From: Tillandsia leiboldiana
Lineage: Eukaryota; Streptophyta; Magnoliopsida; Poales; Bromeliaceae
NCBI GenBank assembly: GCA_029204045.2
Contig: CM055064.1
Coordinates: 1,171,080-1,235,079, forward strand
Reading direction: 5' to 3'
DNA: 64,000 nucleotides
Below the pieces are notes generated by a model. That model was not told where the DNA came from, made no database searches, and saw only the letters and a list, made by a program, of their open reading frames with translations. Each line of letters opens with the position of its first letter. The stretch's first letter is position 1. This document shows, in pieces, positions 25,751 through 36,955 of the stretch. The position numbers and the translations under genes are program-made.

Positions 25751-28700
25751 ATGGCGCCTTCTCCTTCTCCTCCTCGTCGCGCGGGGGTTGCGAAGCGGCG
25801 TATGAGGAGCAAGGACGCGGCGGAGCGATCAGCGTACTTTGCTCGGAGGGAGGCGGCGGCGGTGCTCCGCCGCGTGCTCCGCGGCGACGCGCGGCGACGC
25901 GCCACCGCCTCAATCAAGTCGCTCGTCTATTCCCCCTCCGTTCGCAACAAAAAGGCCACCTTAGCCCTCGTTTGCCAAACCCTAAAGTGTAATTTTTGAG
26001 TCCTAAACCCTACTCCCCATTCCCCTTTTGTATCGATCGTCTCTTAATCACATAGTAAATTGCGTATGATTGTATTTTGTTCTTTAGATCGCTATGAAAC
26101 TATGTACATTTGTGATAGGTTTTTGATAGCGGAGCCTTTTGGCTATCTTTTACTGTAGATTTTGCTTGTTGGTGTAGGTTTTCTACAGTAATTTTCCTAG
26201 ATTTGAAAAAATTGGTTGGTGTAAATTGGCTAACTCAGATGTTGCTTATTTAGCTACTTTTTAGTGCTGTTAATGTTTGTGTTTGTGATATAGAGAGGAA
26301 GCCCTGTAGTTCTTCTCATTGTTGTTAATTTATCAATGCTGATTCTTTGATTATTTTTATGTATCATGATTTTACAAGAGATTTTAGTGTATAATGCAAG
26401 TTTAGATGATTTCTACCTGCTGTTACCCATGCTTTTATTTACTTTCAATTTAATCCCAGATATGTTTTCTGACCCTCTGCGTTTGCTAGTTATGGTGTAT
26501 TGGCATACCATCATTAGACATGCTCTAAGCAAAACATTTTGCTGCGTTGTATGCTGTCATATGTGTCGTCCTATTCTCTTTTTATTTTGGCAGTCAAATC
26601 TGATTTTTTTTTTTTTTTTCTCTCTCTCTCTCTCCTTTGCCTTATGATTCAGATCTTCCACTTCTTAAGGATGCTTTAAGAGAATCTGATATACTGAGCA
26701 ACAAATGGAAGGTGAAGAAATATTTCCTTCCTTTCTTTCATTATTGTTATCCCTACTTAAATTCTGTGGGACACACTATATTTTCGCATTCTACTTGTGT
26801 AATCTGTCAATTTAGACACTCATGCTGGTGCTTGAATTCTGGTTGTTGTTCATTTGGTAATGTCTCTTGTTTCTTGCAGAAACAGGAGGAATTAATATAC
26901 GTAACTGCTTATGATATTCTCTTCGGGCAGGTGTGTGCCTTATTTTTTTTTGTTTCTTAATATATTCTCAATAGAGTTGCCGGCCGTACCAAGCACAATT
27001 GTCTAAGAGTTTGATGGTTGGTACCCGAGGTCCCAAGTTCGAAGCCTAATTGCTTCACATTTCTTGCTTTATTCATTTCTAAAAAATGAACAAAGTGGGT
27101 AGCATGCTGCCTATGCCTTTCAAAAAAAAAAAAAACAAAAAATCTCAATTGAGTTCATATATCTGACCAGATTAATGCTGTGAAAGACTGTCGAAAATTA
27201 CATCACATATTTGTCAATTCATGATCTTTTCAGTTCATGAACCAATGGAAAGTGATAACCGGTGGATTTGGTTGCTGACTATTTTAGGATGTGATCTTTT
27301 GGGCCCTTTAATTAATCTGTGCTCCTAAAATTGTACTGATTTAAAGTGATTTCTTTTAGGATATTGCAATTTCTGGCTCTGTTGAAAAGTTTCTTATGCT
27401 CCATAAAGGCTCTCTTCAGTCATCTTTAGCACAGCTTTGCACCGCAAGGAAAGTCAAGTGTGTTGCAGACTTACTCCTGGATAAGCATTCGCCTGGTATT
27501 TACTGTTGTACTTAAGTCGTATAATATGTTTGGTGCTTGATCTTGACCTTTAACTATTACTAGTGGGGTCCTGAATGACTCATTAGTTTGCCTTCCCTAT
27601 TAGGCTAACCTGAATGCTTTGTTGACTATAGTTCTAAGTGATTTTGTAGAATGCCCTTAACTAATAATTACAACTCATTTTTTTTCATACTCTGGCACTC
27701 AGCCTGCATATCAGTTACTGGGTAAATTAATAAAATATATATTGAAGTTCAGGATATTGAAGAAGAGTTCTCTTTTCAATTATGCGCACTATTTTGCTTA
27801 TAGAGGATTCAGGAACATATCTTGAATGCTACTTCTTAGTTATGATTCCATGCTTATGGCAGCTGTTTTTTTGGCCTTGCAGTTTTAGGAAAACCTCGAT
27901 ATGTCCGCATTAACACACTGAAAATTGATACTGATTCTGTTATACAAGAATTTGGAAAAATAACTATGGTAATCTCTCTTCCACATACTTATTTTTTAAA
28001 TCCATTGTCTCTTGTTATTTTGCTTGGTTTTCCTTCCCAATTGAACGGGAAAATGGAATGTGTATAACTGATATCTTTCATGGTGCGAAGAGCATATCAT
28101 GTGTACCAGTCTTCTTGTGCCGATAGAAGAACAATAAGCGAAGTTGTCGCTCAAAATTATATACAGCAAATTCCTTTCGTAGGTTTGCAAGCAACGGAAC
28201 TGCATCTGCTCGTTTAAAAGTAAACTTGTTCTCCTAAAACACATAGAATATAGGATGATTTCTTCTGTGAGTTTACAAATGGATGCCTAATTGCATGCTA
28301 ATTTGACTTTCAATTTTTGTATTTTATTTTTAGAGGGCTAGTTTTCTATTAGGTAGTTGGTCATACTTACAAATTGGTACTATGGACCTCTGGTGTAATT
28401 GAGCAAACATGACTAGTTATGTGGAGGAGTTCTTAGACCTTTAACTTATTGGTTCTGCTTGGTTCTTTTTGTGTGAAATAGATAGGTTTGATGAAGGATC
28501 TTAATTGTCTGGACAGGTCAGAAAAGATGACATGGTTCCTGACATGTTGGCACTCCCGGCCGGGATTGATTTGCATGGCCATCCTTTGGTTGTCAATGGT
28601 AGCGTCTTTTTGCAGGTAAGCTGCTTGAATATAATTCCTTACTCTTTTTGTTTCTCTTATTCATTATTTGCTCTCTTTGTTTTCTATTACCTTCTCAACA

Positions 28701-31700
28701 AATCTGCTTTAGATTATGGCTAGATATTGAAGAACAAATTCACAGAAAAAGAATATTTGTCCCCTCTCCTACCTAATTTTCATATGCTCTGCATATGTAT
28801 AAAACCAGTGGAAACTGTTTTATTTATTTTATTTATATATTTTGTTGTGTGTGTGCATGTACGTGTATGAGTCGGTGTATGTAAAAGGTCTTGATAGCAT
28901 TCTTGAAGTTTACAACTTACTAGCAATTAATCCCTTCTATTGAAACAACCAAAACGAGGAGGCCATTGATATAGGAGGAATTCCTATACAATCCTTATAT
29001 CCACTTCATCTGCAATAGAGTAATAAGCTTTAGTTCTCCTTTGCTTCCTTCCTAGTCTCTGAGTTATTTCTACTCAGAGTTGCACTTGAAATGGAGAAGA
29101 TATTTACTCTCAAATGAGCTTTCTGAGTGTTTCTTCTACACGCGCTGAAGCCTAAGGTATCGTTTGGTTCGGGGATTAGTGAGAATTAGTAGTACCAGGT
29201 ATAAGTATAAAGTACGGAATAAGGGTAAAAAAGTGTTTGGGATGGTTCTAGGGATAAGAGATTTTGTATTTGGTATGATAATGAGGAATAAGAGGAATAA
29301 AGAGGTTAAGTTGTGTAAATTACTTTTTTACCCTCAAAATTTAATATGTGATAAAAGTTGTTAAAATCTAATTAGTTCGTTTTAATTAATGAATTAAAGC
29401 TTTAAAAAAATTAAGATAAAATCAAAATCATAATCAAATTATATGTTTTAAAAATAATATTTAATTTAATATTTTTTTTCTCAAATTAAATTTAAAATTT
29501 TAAATATAAAATTTCAACATTTAAATTTTAAAATTTAAAATTATATAATATTATTTTAAATTATAAATTTTAAACATAAAATTTTTTAATTTTTAAATAA
29601 TAACTTTTACTTTCTTCGTTTTAATTAATGGATTAAAGCCTTACAAAAATTAAGATAAAATTAAAATTAAAATCAAAATCAAAATCAAAATTATAATCAA
29701 AATCAAAATTAAATTTCAAATTATATTTTATGAAAATAATATTTATTTTAACATTTTATTTGTTTAAATTAAAGTTAAAATTTCGAATATAAAATTTCAA
29801 AATTTAAAGTCTTACAAAAATTATGATAAAATCAAAATCAAAATAAAATTTCTAAAATTTTGAAAATAATATTTAATTTAATATCCAATTAAATTAAAAA
29901 GAGAGAGGAGAGAGAGGGATTTGTGATGATGAGAATGTATTGGGAAGAAGAAAAAAAGAGAGAGGAGAGAAATTTGTGATGATGAGTGTATTGGGAAGAA
30001 GAGAGAGAGAGGGGAGAGAGAGGGATTTGTGATGATGAGAGTGTATTGAAAAAAGAGAAAGGAGGGGAGGAGGGGTAATTTGGTAAAAAATAAATTTATA
30101 AAATAATGGGTAATAACTGTTATTCCAACTTATTCTGTTTGTACTGGAATTACTGTACCTAATAGTTCCCCCTTTGTTCAATAGTGTTTGGGTACAAAGG
30201 GGGGGATATCCCCCTTTGTACCCAAACCAAACAAAGCCTAAAAGTTTAGCTGATGGAACTTCCTGTAAAAGCAATGCTATCATCTCTTTTGTTTATATAT
30301 TCTTCTCAAACTCGAGAAATTTAGCCCTCATCCTTATTTCAGTTTGGGACATAATCTATATCTAGTGGTATTTATTTAGTTTTCATTCTGAGTTTTTGTC
30401 ATTACACTGTCTTAGATTTTAATCCCTGCTTGCCTTGTCACTGGTCACCTAGTTTACCACTCTTGGTCTCTTGTACAGGGTAAAGCAAGTTCTATGGTAG
30501 CTCTTGCATTGTCTCCTGACCCAGGATGGAAGGTTCGGCTGATCTAACAAGTACTTGTTGTGCAACTTGAAGGATTTTTCTGTGTTGGTATAATATATTT
30601 ATTGTTTTGTACATGAGGCCGTCTATTTTGTACTTGCAGCTAATAATTTATCTTATTTTAGTTATGTGATTTTACTATATCGATATTTTACCACCCTATT
30701 TCTATTTTCTAAAATGGCGATAAATGAAAATTCTAGATTGAAATTACTTATCACAATATAGTATATGTCCCCTTTTTGTTTGTGAAGCTCCATTTTCTTT
30801 TGATGCCTGCAACATTTTGCTCTATCATTATTACACAGTACCTGTCAAGCTTTTAAATTGTACGCAGTATACGTATTTTTCTATTCAATCAAAATTAATT
30901 CTTGTCTCAGTACGAACAGTTTGATTGTAATTTGCACGATCCAGCAGTAAAACGCATGACTCTCTTGAATGACTTGATGATTGACATCCTGATGGATATG
31001 AAACAATTGTTGACAATTTTTTAAATGTCAAATTACGAAGGTTCTTGATGCTTGTGCGGCACCTGGAAACAAAACCATACACCTTGCTGCACTCATGAAG
31101 GGAAAGGGAAATGTTATAGCTTGTGAATTACATGAGCAGAGGGTTAAAACTTTGGATGATACTATTAGACGCTCTGGAGCACCTAGTATCCTTTTTTCTC
31201 TATAGCTGGAATTTTATTTTATTTTATTTTTTTATGTGTGCGCGCTAGATATACTGTGGTTTTATAATGGCCTTATACTGGTTGGGTTTCTCCTTTGTCC
31301 AACTTAGTCTTTCTTTCCTTTGGCAGCATTGAATTTGATGTCTCGAAAATAGTTTTTTATTTAGGAAATTATTTTGCACAATTGTTCTGTATATAGGGAA
31401 GTTATGTGGATTTACTTTCTGTTGTTTGTTCCTTAACATACTTGAAAGATGTGGACATAATTCAGGGTGACTTTTTGGGTATCGATCCAGGAGATCCCTT
31501 GTTTGCAACGGTAATATCTCGAGTTATAATTCTAATAACAAAAATATGAATAGTGCTTATTTTTAGAAGAAATACTGAAATACTTGCTGCAAAAGAAGGA
31601 TTTGCTTAATAAGATAAACCAAGCTGTTTGACTTGTTGGGTTTTGTTGACCCACGTCAGCTGATTTTATTCAAGTCCATATTTGTTTGGACCAACAAGTA

Positions 31701-33081
31701 TTGCCATCAACCTCGTTCCTGGCTAATCCCACATTACTTGAAGCTACATTCAGAGAAGTCCTGATAGCACTTGCACTCTTTCATTTATTTTTTTTTTGGA
31801 ATTAACAATGGTATGCGCAGGTCCGAGCCATACTTTTGGATCCTTCATGCTCTGGTTCTGGAATCTCAGTTGAGAGATTAGATCACCTGCTTCCATCACA
31901 TTCTGCAGGTTAAACACCTGCCCTTGCTGTAGTTTTTTTGACTCCAAATTCTGTGATTTTTTTTTTTATATAGCAACTCAAGCAGTCATGTTCAGAAAAC
32001 TTAAATAGAGCAATGCTTGTATTGTATGCCTTGTCTGGGAAATCATCTCTATTGCTTGACTCATTTTGATTTCGTATTTTCTTTCTAAATTTATTTCTCT
32101 GCTGGGAAATTTGCGCCGAAATATAATGCCCATATGCTGGCAACTTAATGGTCCATTTGGCAAGTCATTTATGTTTTGTGTAACTAATTCCACAACTTTT
32201 CTTCACTGCATAGGGAATGGCGGCATTGCTAACGGTAGAAGAATCAATAAACTAGCTGCTTTTCAGAGAAAAGCTCTTGAGCACGCATTGTCATGTAAGT
32301 TAATCTTTCATCAGTTCTGCCACTGTTAATTCATATTCCTGTTTATGCCCCTTTGGTTATTCTATGAAGCCTAGCCTATATGTTATAAATCTCTATGAGG
32401 GCATCACCTATCAATTTTATCCTCTATGTGAAAACAATGCTGATTGGCTGACGCCTGCCTCTGTTGAAAATTTCTATTAGTAGTGAAATATTCGAATGCG
32501 CTATCAATTTGTTTTTCATTACAATGTCAGCGATTATGCAGAAACTGTAATACTGCGAGGACATTTTGCCAAATCCTTTTCTGTAATACTCTTGCAGTCC
32601 CGTTAGTTGAGAGAGTAGTTTATAGTACGTGCTCGATCCACCGAGAAGAGAATGAGGATGTTGTGAAGTCCGTTCTTCCTTTAGCAGCATCCCTTGGTTT
32701 TGAGTTGTCGTCTCCTTTTCCACAGTGGCATCGCCGCGGCCTCCCACTTTTTGAAGGATGTATGTCTTTTTATGTGACGAATTTATTCCATAACATCTCT
32801 TTTAGAAATTATCTTCATAATAACACTATTTATCTGTTTTGTTCTTAGCTGAGCATTTACTAAGAACAGATCCTGCTGATAACTTAGAGGGCTTCTTTAT
32901 TGCATTATTCGTGAGGAAGCATTCACCTGATGGGAATTTTCATCCGAAACAATGCAAGCGGCCGCGTTCTTCAGAGAATAAGCATCCTAGGAAACGGAAA
33001 AGGCTGGTTCCATTAACTTTCTTAAGAATGTCGCGGAGGTTGCTCTTCCATCCAGCTTTAACGCGAAGAAGTAGGATTTAA
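25751..33081 (+). CDS. NSUN5: NSUN5-like 25S/28S rRNA (cytosine-5) methyltransferase, 13 exons
   Basis: Joined exons: 25751-25988, 26653-26711, 26880-26930, 27360-27495, 27883-27968, 28517-28615, 30479-30532, 31041-31185, 31449-31510, 31821-31908, 32214-32294, 32598-32759, 32849-33081. All junctions are GT/AG and in phase, giving 497 residues. It is an S-adenosylmethionine-dependent RNA m5C methyltransferase of the RsmB/Nop2 family. The SAM motif DACAAPGNKT is at about 244-253, motif IV DPSCSGSG has Cys320, and motif VI YSTCS has the predicted catalytic Cys378. The N-terminal part (SIKSLVYSP, AYDILFGQ, KPRYVRINTLK) and the C-terminal Arg/Lys-rich stretch (KHPRKRKRL, likely nucleolar targeting) also fit NSUN5. 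Yeast Rcm1 and animal NSUN5 modify a large-subunit rRNA cytosine in the nucleolus. The start was chosen because ATCATGGCG opens the family N-terminus. Introns carry a SINE and a Tourist-like MITE. Its promoter and first exon are duplicated upstream. Confidence 0.93.
26979..27142 (+). mobile_element. tRNA-derived SINE in intron 3 of the NSUN5-like gene
   Basis: It starts GCCGGCCGTACCAAGCACAA, contains a B-box-like AAGTTCGAAGCC near 27035-27046, and ends in poly-A. It is bounded by a 13-base target duplication with one mismatch, TCTCAATAGAGTT (26966-26978) and TCTCAATTGAGTT (27143-27155). Confidence 0.8.
29156..30238. mobile_element. Tourist-like (PIF/Harbinger) element, 1083 bp, in intron 6 of the NSUN5-like gene
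   Basis: The left end GGTATCGTTTGGTTCGGG and the complement of the right end GGCTTTGTTTGGTTTGGG match at 14 of 18 positions. It is flanked by TAA on both sides (29153-29155, 30239-30241), the PIF/Harbinger target pattern. The interior is AT-rich with GA-rich segments and direct repeats (GAGGATTTGTGATGATGAG-like). No transposase frame was seen. Confidence 0.8.
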
Positions 33082-33920
33082 AACTAAGGGGAAGACGCTG
33101 TATCCGGGACAACAGCTAAAAGCTGGATCCTCCGCTAAAGCAGGTGGTGATAATCGTCTTCTTTTGTGAATGATTATGGTCTGCGAAAAAACCTCAGCTC
33201 CGCACAGTAATTTTCATCCTGTATATTGATGCGCCTAGTATTTATATGCGGTAGATTACTTGTGTAGAGGTGATTAATTAGGTTACCTCCTCAAACATCG
33301 AGATGGATGCCTCCAGGTACTGTAGTTCTTCGTGGTGTAAGTGCTTTTCTCGGATTTTACCACAACAAAAGTGACTCCCACCGCCCCCGTTCTTCCGGGT
33401 GTGTATGCGCGCGCGTGCGCCCGTCGTGCAAAGGCTAGTGTATTGCATATTGTTTTTATTGAGATTTTGTAGGAATCTAACCGTCATTGGTTGCTCCTCC
33501 TGCATTGTTAGTACGCTATCGTGCAACTACTCTATGGAATTGAAATATATTTAAAATAAATTATTTCTCGACCAAAAAAAAAATAAAAAACATATTTAAA
33601 AAATTACCATCTCACAACCAGGATTTCGATTATTCTAAAAGATTTATTCTCATTCCCGACCCTTTTAATAAGCGAAACAACCACGTTAACGGAGACAATT
33701 TTCGCACCACAACAGAAGCCACACGCGCACACGTTTTTTTTTTTTAAATTTTTTTTGGAAACACACACGTTAAAAAAACCAGAACACTCGAGATCCGTCA
33801 CTACTCGTAGTAGTAGTAGTACTACTACTACTACTACTATTATGATAATATAAGGACCCAGTACGTACTTAACTAGTTAATTAATTCCCCCAGTACGATT
33901 TACGAGGTGAGGTGGACGAT
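33082..33920. other. Intergenic space between convergent NSUN5-like and HSP20 genes
   Basis: It probably holds both 3' UTRs. A perfect hairpin-forming run (TAG)n(TAC)n lies at about 33807-33840. No further gene was seen. Confidence 0.6.
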
Positions 33921-34409
33921 TCAGGCGATCTTGACCTCTATGGTCTTGGGCTTCTTGGGCTCCGGGGGCGGAACCTTGTCGACGGTGACGGTGAGCACCC
34001 CATCGCGGCACACGGCGGTGATGGCGTCGACGTTGGCGTCGTCGGGGAGCACGAACCTCCGCATGAGCTTCCCCATCCTCCGCTCCATCCGCAGGTACTT
34101 GCCCCCCTCCCTGTCCTCTTCGTCTCCTCCTCCTCCTCCTCTCTTCCTCTCGCCGCTGATGACGAGGACGCGGTCGTCCTCGACCTCGACCTTGATCTCC
34201 CCCGACCTCACCCCGGGCATGTCCACCACGAACGCGTAGGCGTTGGGCAGCTCCTTCACGTCCGCCGGGGTCGACGCCATTGCCCTGGCGTCGCGCACGT
34301 ACCTCCGCGTCGGCGCGTTGAAGGCCTTCTCCGTCTCCTCCGGGATCTCCATAAGCTGGTGCAGCGTCGAGAACAGCGGGTTCTCCAACCCAAACGCTCG
34401 CGCATCCAT
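33921..34409 (-). CDS. Cytosolic class II small heat-shock protein (HSP20, about 17-18 kDa)
   Basis: The frame has 162 residues and one exon, with GC-rich coding sequence. The class II N-terminal signature ENPLFSTLHQLMEIPEE is at about 9-25 and NAPTRRYVRDARAM follows. The alpha-crystallin domain runs from about 46 to 145 (ELPNAYAFVVDMPGV, KYLRMERRMGKLMRRFVLP, DGVLTVTVDKVPP). The tail TIEVKIA carries an I-x-V/I anchor used for oligomer assembly. These proteins form large ATP-independent oligomers that hold unfolding proteins during heat stress. The Gly-rich insert GERKRGGGGGDEEDR lies in the loop before the KYLRMER strand. The upstream region carries heat-shock elements, so heat induction through HSF factors is expected. 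It is convergent with the NSUN5-like gene. Confidence 0.95.
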   Translation of the reverse strand: MDARAFGLENPLFSTLHQLMEIPEETEKAFNAPTRRYVRDARAMASTPADVKELPNAYAFVVDMPGVRSGEIKVEVEDDRVLVISGERKRGGGGGDEEDREGGKYLRMERRMGKLMRRFVLPDDANVDAITAVCRDGVLTVTVDKVPPPEPKKPKTIEVKIA

Positions 34410-34506
34410 TCTTGCGTTGCGTGCCTTTCTTTTTTTTTCTCTTTTTTAATCCAAGGGTTCCTCTTCTCTTTGTCGATTGAGGGGAAGAAGAATGGGGGGT
34501 TGGGGA

Positions 34507-34516
34507 GATTTAAAGT
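34507..34516 (-). promoter_or_regulatory. Possible TATA-like element of the HSP20 gene
   Basis: The minus strand reads CTTTAAATCT about 100 bases before the start codon, between the heat-shock elements and the gene. It is a weak TATA variant chosen by position. Confidence 0.35.
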
Positions 34517-34581
34517 GAGAGGGAGAGAGGACGATCTTTTAGCTTCTTCTCGGGGTGTGGAGTAGAATCGAGAATGCGATG

Positions 34582-34664
34582 GAATGTTCTGGGAGTTTCT
34601 ACGAGTTCCAAGATCGTTCTCTCGGAATCCTTCTAGAAGTTCCATGATCGTTCTCTCGGAATCC
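34582..34664 (-). promoter_or_regulatory. Cluster of heat-shock elements upstream of HSP20
   Basis: GAATGTTC is at 34582-34589 and TTCTAGAAG at 34631-34639, with further GAA/TTC blocks around them. This is the alternating nGAAnnTTCn pattern bound by HSF trimers. A 26-base segment (GTTCCAAGATCGTTCTCTCG..) is repeated directly at 34605-34630 and 34639-34664 with one mismatch, doubling the sites. Confidence 0.7.
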
Positions 34665-34864
34665 TACGGGCGGGAAGAAGTGGACCTGAGTGATTCGACA
34701 GTCTAGAAGGGGAAATTCCGGCCCATTAGTACTTCACAGTTAAGTTATTTTTTCTCAACAAACAATCAAAAAAAAATATCACTTGATAGTTATTCGGCCC
34801 AAACTCTAGCCCAATATCGGCGGGTAATAAATGGTGTCAACCTTTTTAATACATATATATATAT

Positions 34865-35157
<293 letters not shown>

Positions 35158-35416
35158 TGGTTCACATAACGAAACATTTACTTATTTTAACATCTAACAA
35201 AATGCATTTACTAGCACAACTCTCATTATATTCCTCCCCCCACCCTACCCCACAACCTGCAGATTTTCACTCTCTTCTTGGAGGAGAAAAACCAAAAAAA
35301 AAAAAAACACTCTCTTAGTCTCTTAGTTGGTTTGGTCCATCCACATCCATGCATATATGATATATGCATGAAACCATCCGTGTATATTTATCCCTTCCTC
35401 TGATCTGATCCCCTCA

Positions 35417-35700
35417 CGCAGCCTTAACCTCAATTGTCTTGGGCTTCTTCGGCTCCGGCGAACTTCCCCGTCCTCCTCTCCATTCTCAAATACTTCACCC
35501 CCTCAATGTCTGCCGGCCGCCTCTACTACTCCCCGGATATCGCCAGCGCGTTCGCCACCGCCGCCTTCTCCGCCGGCTCGGGCGCGTCAGGATCGAGCGT
35601 CCGACGTCGCATGCTGCAGCGCCGAGGACAAAGGGGTTGTCGTCGACGCCCCACCACAATGCCCAATATCTTTTCTCTTCTCTACGTTTTCTTCGTTTTC
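35417..35700 (-). pseudogene. Broken class II small heat-shock protein gene
   Basis: On the minus strand, a segment matching the parent gene (EGVKYLRMERRTGKF) is joined by a deletion to the C-terminal end (PEPKKPKTIEVKAA, stop at about 35417). The join shifts the frame and gives a premature stop soon after (AGAEEAQDN, stop). The upstream part has DDNPFVLGAAA in place of the usual start, with loss of most of the alpha-crystallin core and an in-frame stop before EGVKYLRM. It is a decayed relative of the HSP20 gene about 1 kb away, probably from an old tandem duplication now split by a family A MITE and (TA)n. Confidence 0.75.
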
Positions 35701-36235
35701 TTCGCGTGGTAACTAATAACAACAACAGCTTCTTCAGAACTAGTGTCGTTTAAGAGCATCCACCGCGTTGCGTAGTGACGTAGTCTCTGCGGCTCTTTCT
35801 TATAATAGCAGGGTGGCGCTGAGTTTAGATGTTGCCACGTGGCACTCGGATTCCTGGACACGCGGCGTGTTGTTATGAGTCGTGATGACCTGGCAGGGGA
35901 GGGACGTAGTTTAAGGTGACAGGCTGACAGCTGTCGCTAGGCCCCACCAAGGGCACCTGAACCATCCCGAGGTTGTTCGGTGGGAACGCCAGATTTTATA
36001 TGCTTATTATTTTTATTTTTTTTTCAGAAAGAAAAATAGCGTAATATTATTTCGTTTATTTTATTTTAAAAAATAAATTTAATTATAATCATGAAGTAAA
36101 TAGGTTTTAAATTCGGCTATCAAATATTAAGCTTTTTATTACTTGCGCGGGGACAATCGATATGATTTGTAAGCTTATTAATACGGGAATTTGGCAAAGG
36201 GACTTAGTAGGTAATTAAGCATATGAAATATTGTT
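35701..36235. other. GC-richer intergenic DNA, no gene supported
   Basis: It contains CCACGTGGCA (about 35837) and a run AGAGCATCCACCGCGTTGCG that resembles a MITE end. No frame or partner end was found. Confidence 0.4.
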
Positions 36236-36660
36236 TGTTCTGTAAGATTTTGTTTGTTATTTCTAATATAAATATAATTTTTAAAATAAGAAGATATAAA
36301 AGTAATTTTATATTTGGATAAAAATTGATTCGTTCTTGAGAATTAAAACAAATAATATTTGTATAATTAGATTGAAATAGTAAGAATAAAAATAATTATA
36401 AATTTAAAATAATAACATTTTATCTAATTAATTAATATAAAAATATTAATTAAATAATAATTTAACTTATTTAATTAATTAATACTAGATAACTCTTAAT
36501 ATTAATTAATAAAATTATTAACAATAAGTATTATTAACAATAAGTATTATCAATTAACAATTTAATTAATCATAAATAATTTAATAAAAAAATAAATTAA
36601 TTATTTAATTATTTAATAATTAAATAATTAGTTAATAAAATAATTAGATTAGTCCTAGAT
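36236..36660. mobile_element. Tourist-related AT-rich element, inverted relative to 59271-59914
   Basis: The body words (AATAATAACATTTTATCTAA, ATTAATTAATATAAAAATAT) are the complement of the shared body of the 59271 and 10260-11024 elements. A GTTTGTTC/GTTTGGCAATT end lies on each side. The target duplication was not resolved. Confidence 0.4.
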
Positions 36661-36955
36661 CTGTTTGGCAATTATTAAAAATTATATAAAATTTTATTTT
36701 ATAATGTATTTGATATTTTGAAAAATTCTATACTTTATAAAAAAAAAAATTACTGTTTTTTACTGTTTGATTGCCTCTTTAAAAAAAAAATTGTTTTAAT
36801 TTTTATATAAAATAAATTAAAAAATTGTATTAATTAAATATAAAATTAATTTATTTTTGGATCAAAGTATGAAAACAAATAATTTATTAGTAAATTGTAT
36901 AATCGAAAAAAAAAATAAACATAACTAAAAATTAAATAATTGAATAAATATTATA

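Larger units (their letters stand above)
23612..26593. repeat. Tandem segmental duplication, copy 2 (about 2.98 kb)
   Basis: It mirrors 20682-23611 and ends TATTTTGGCAG before unique intron 1 sequence (TCAAATCTG). The extra length is mostly an expanded GAA tract and poly-A. The (TA)n before the membrane-protein gene is much shorter than in copy 1. Confidence 0.95.

Noticed and set aside
28505..28723. 72-residue plus-strand frame
   Set aside because: It is NSUN5 exon 6 read through into the intron; the donor GTAAGC follows VNGSVFLQ.
33907..34645. Frames opposite or beside the HSP20 gene, including one of 217 residues on the plus strand
   Set aside because: They are antisense or off-frame readings of a GC-rich gene whose minus-strand protein is a clear class II HSP20.
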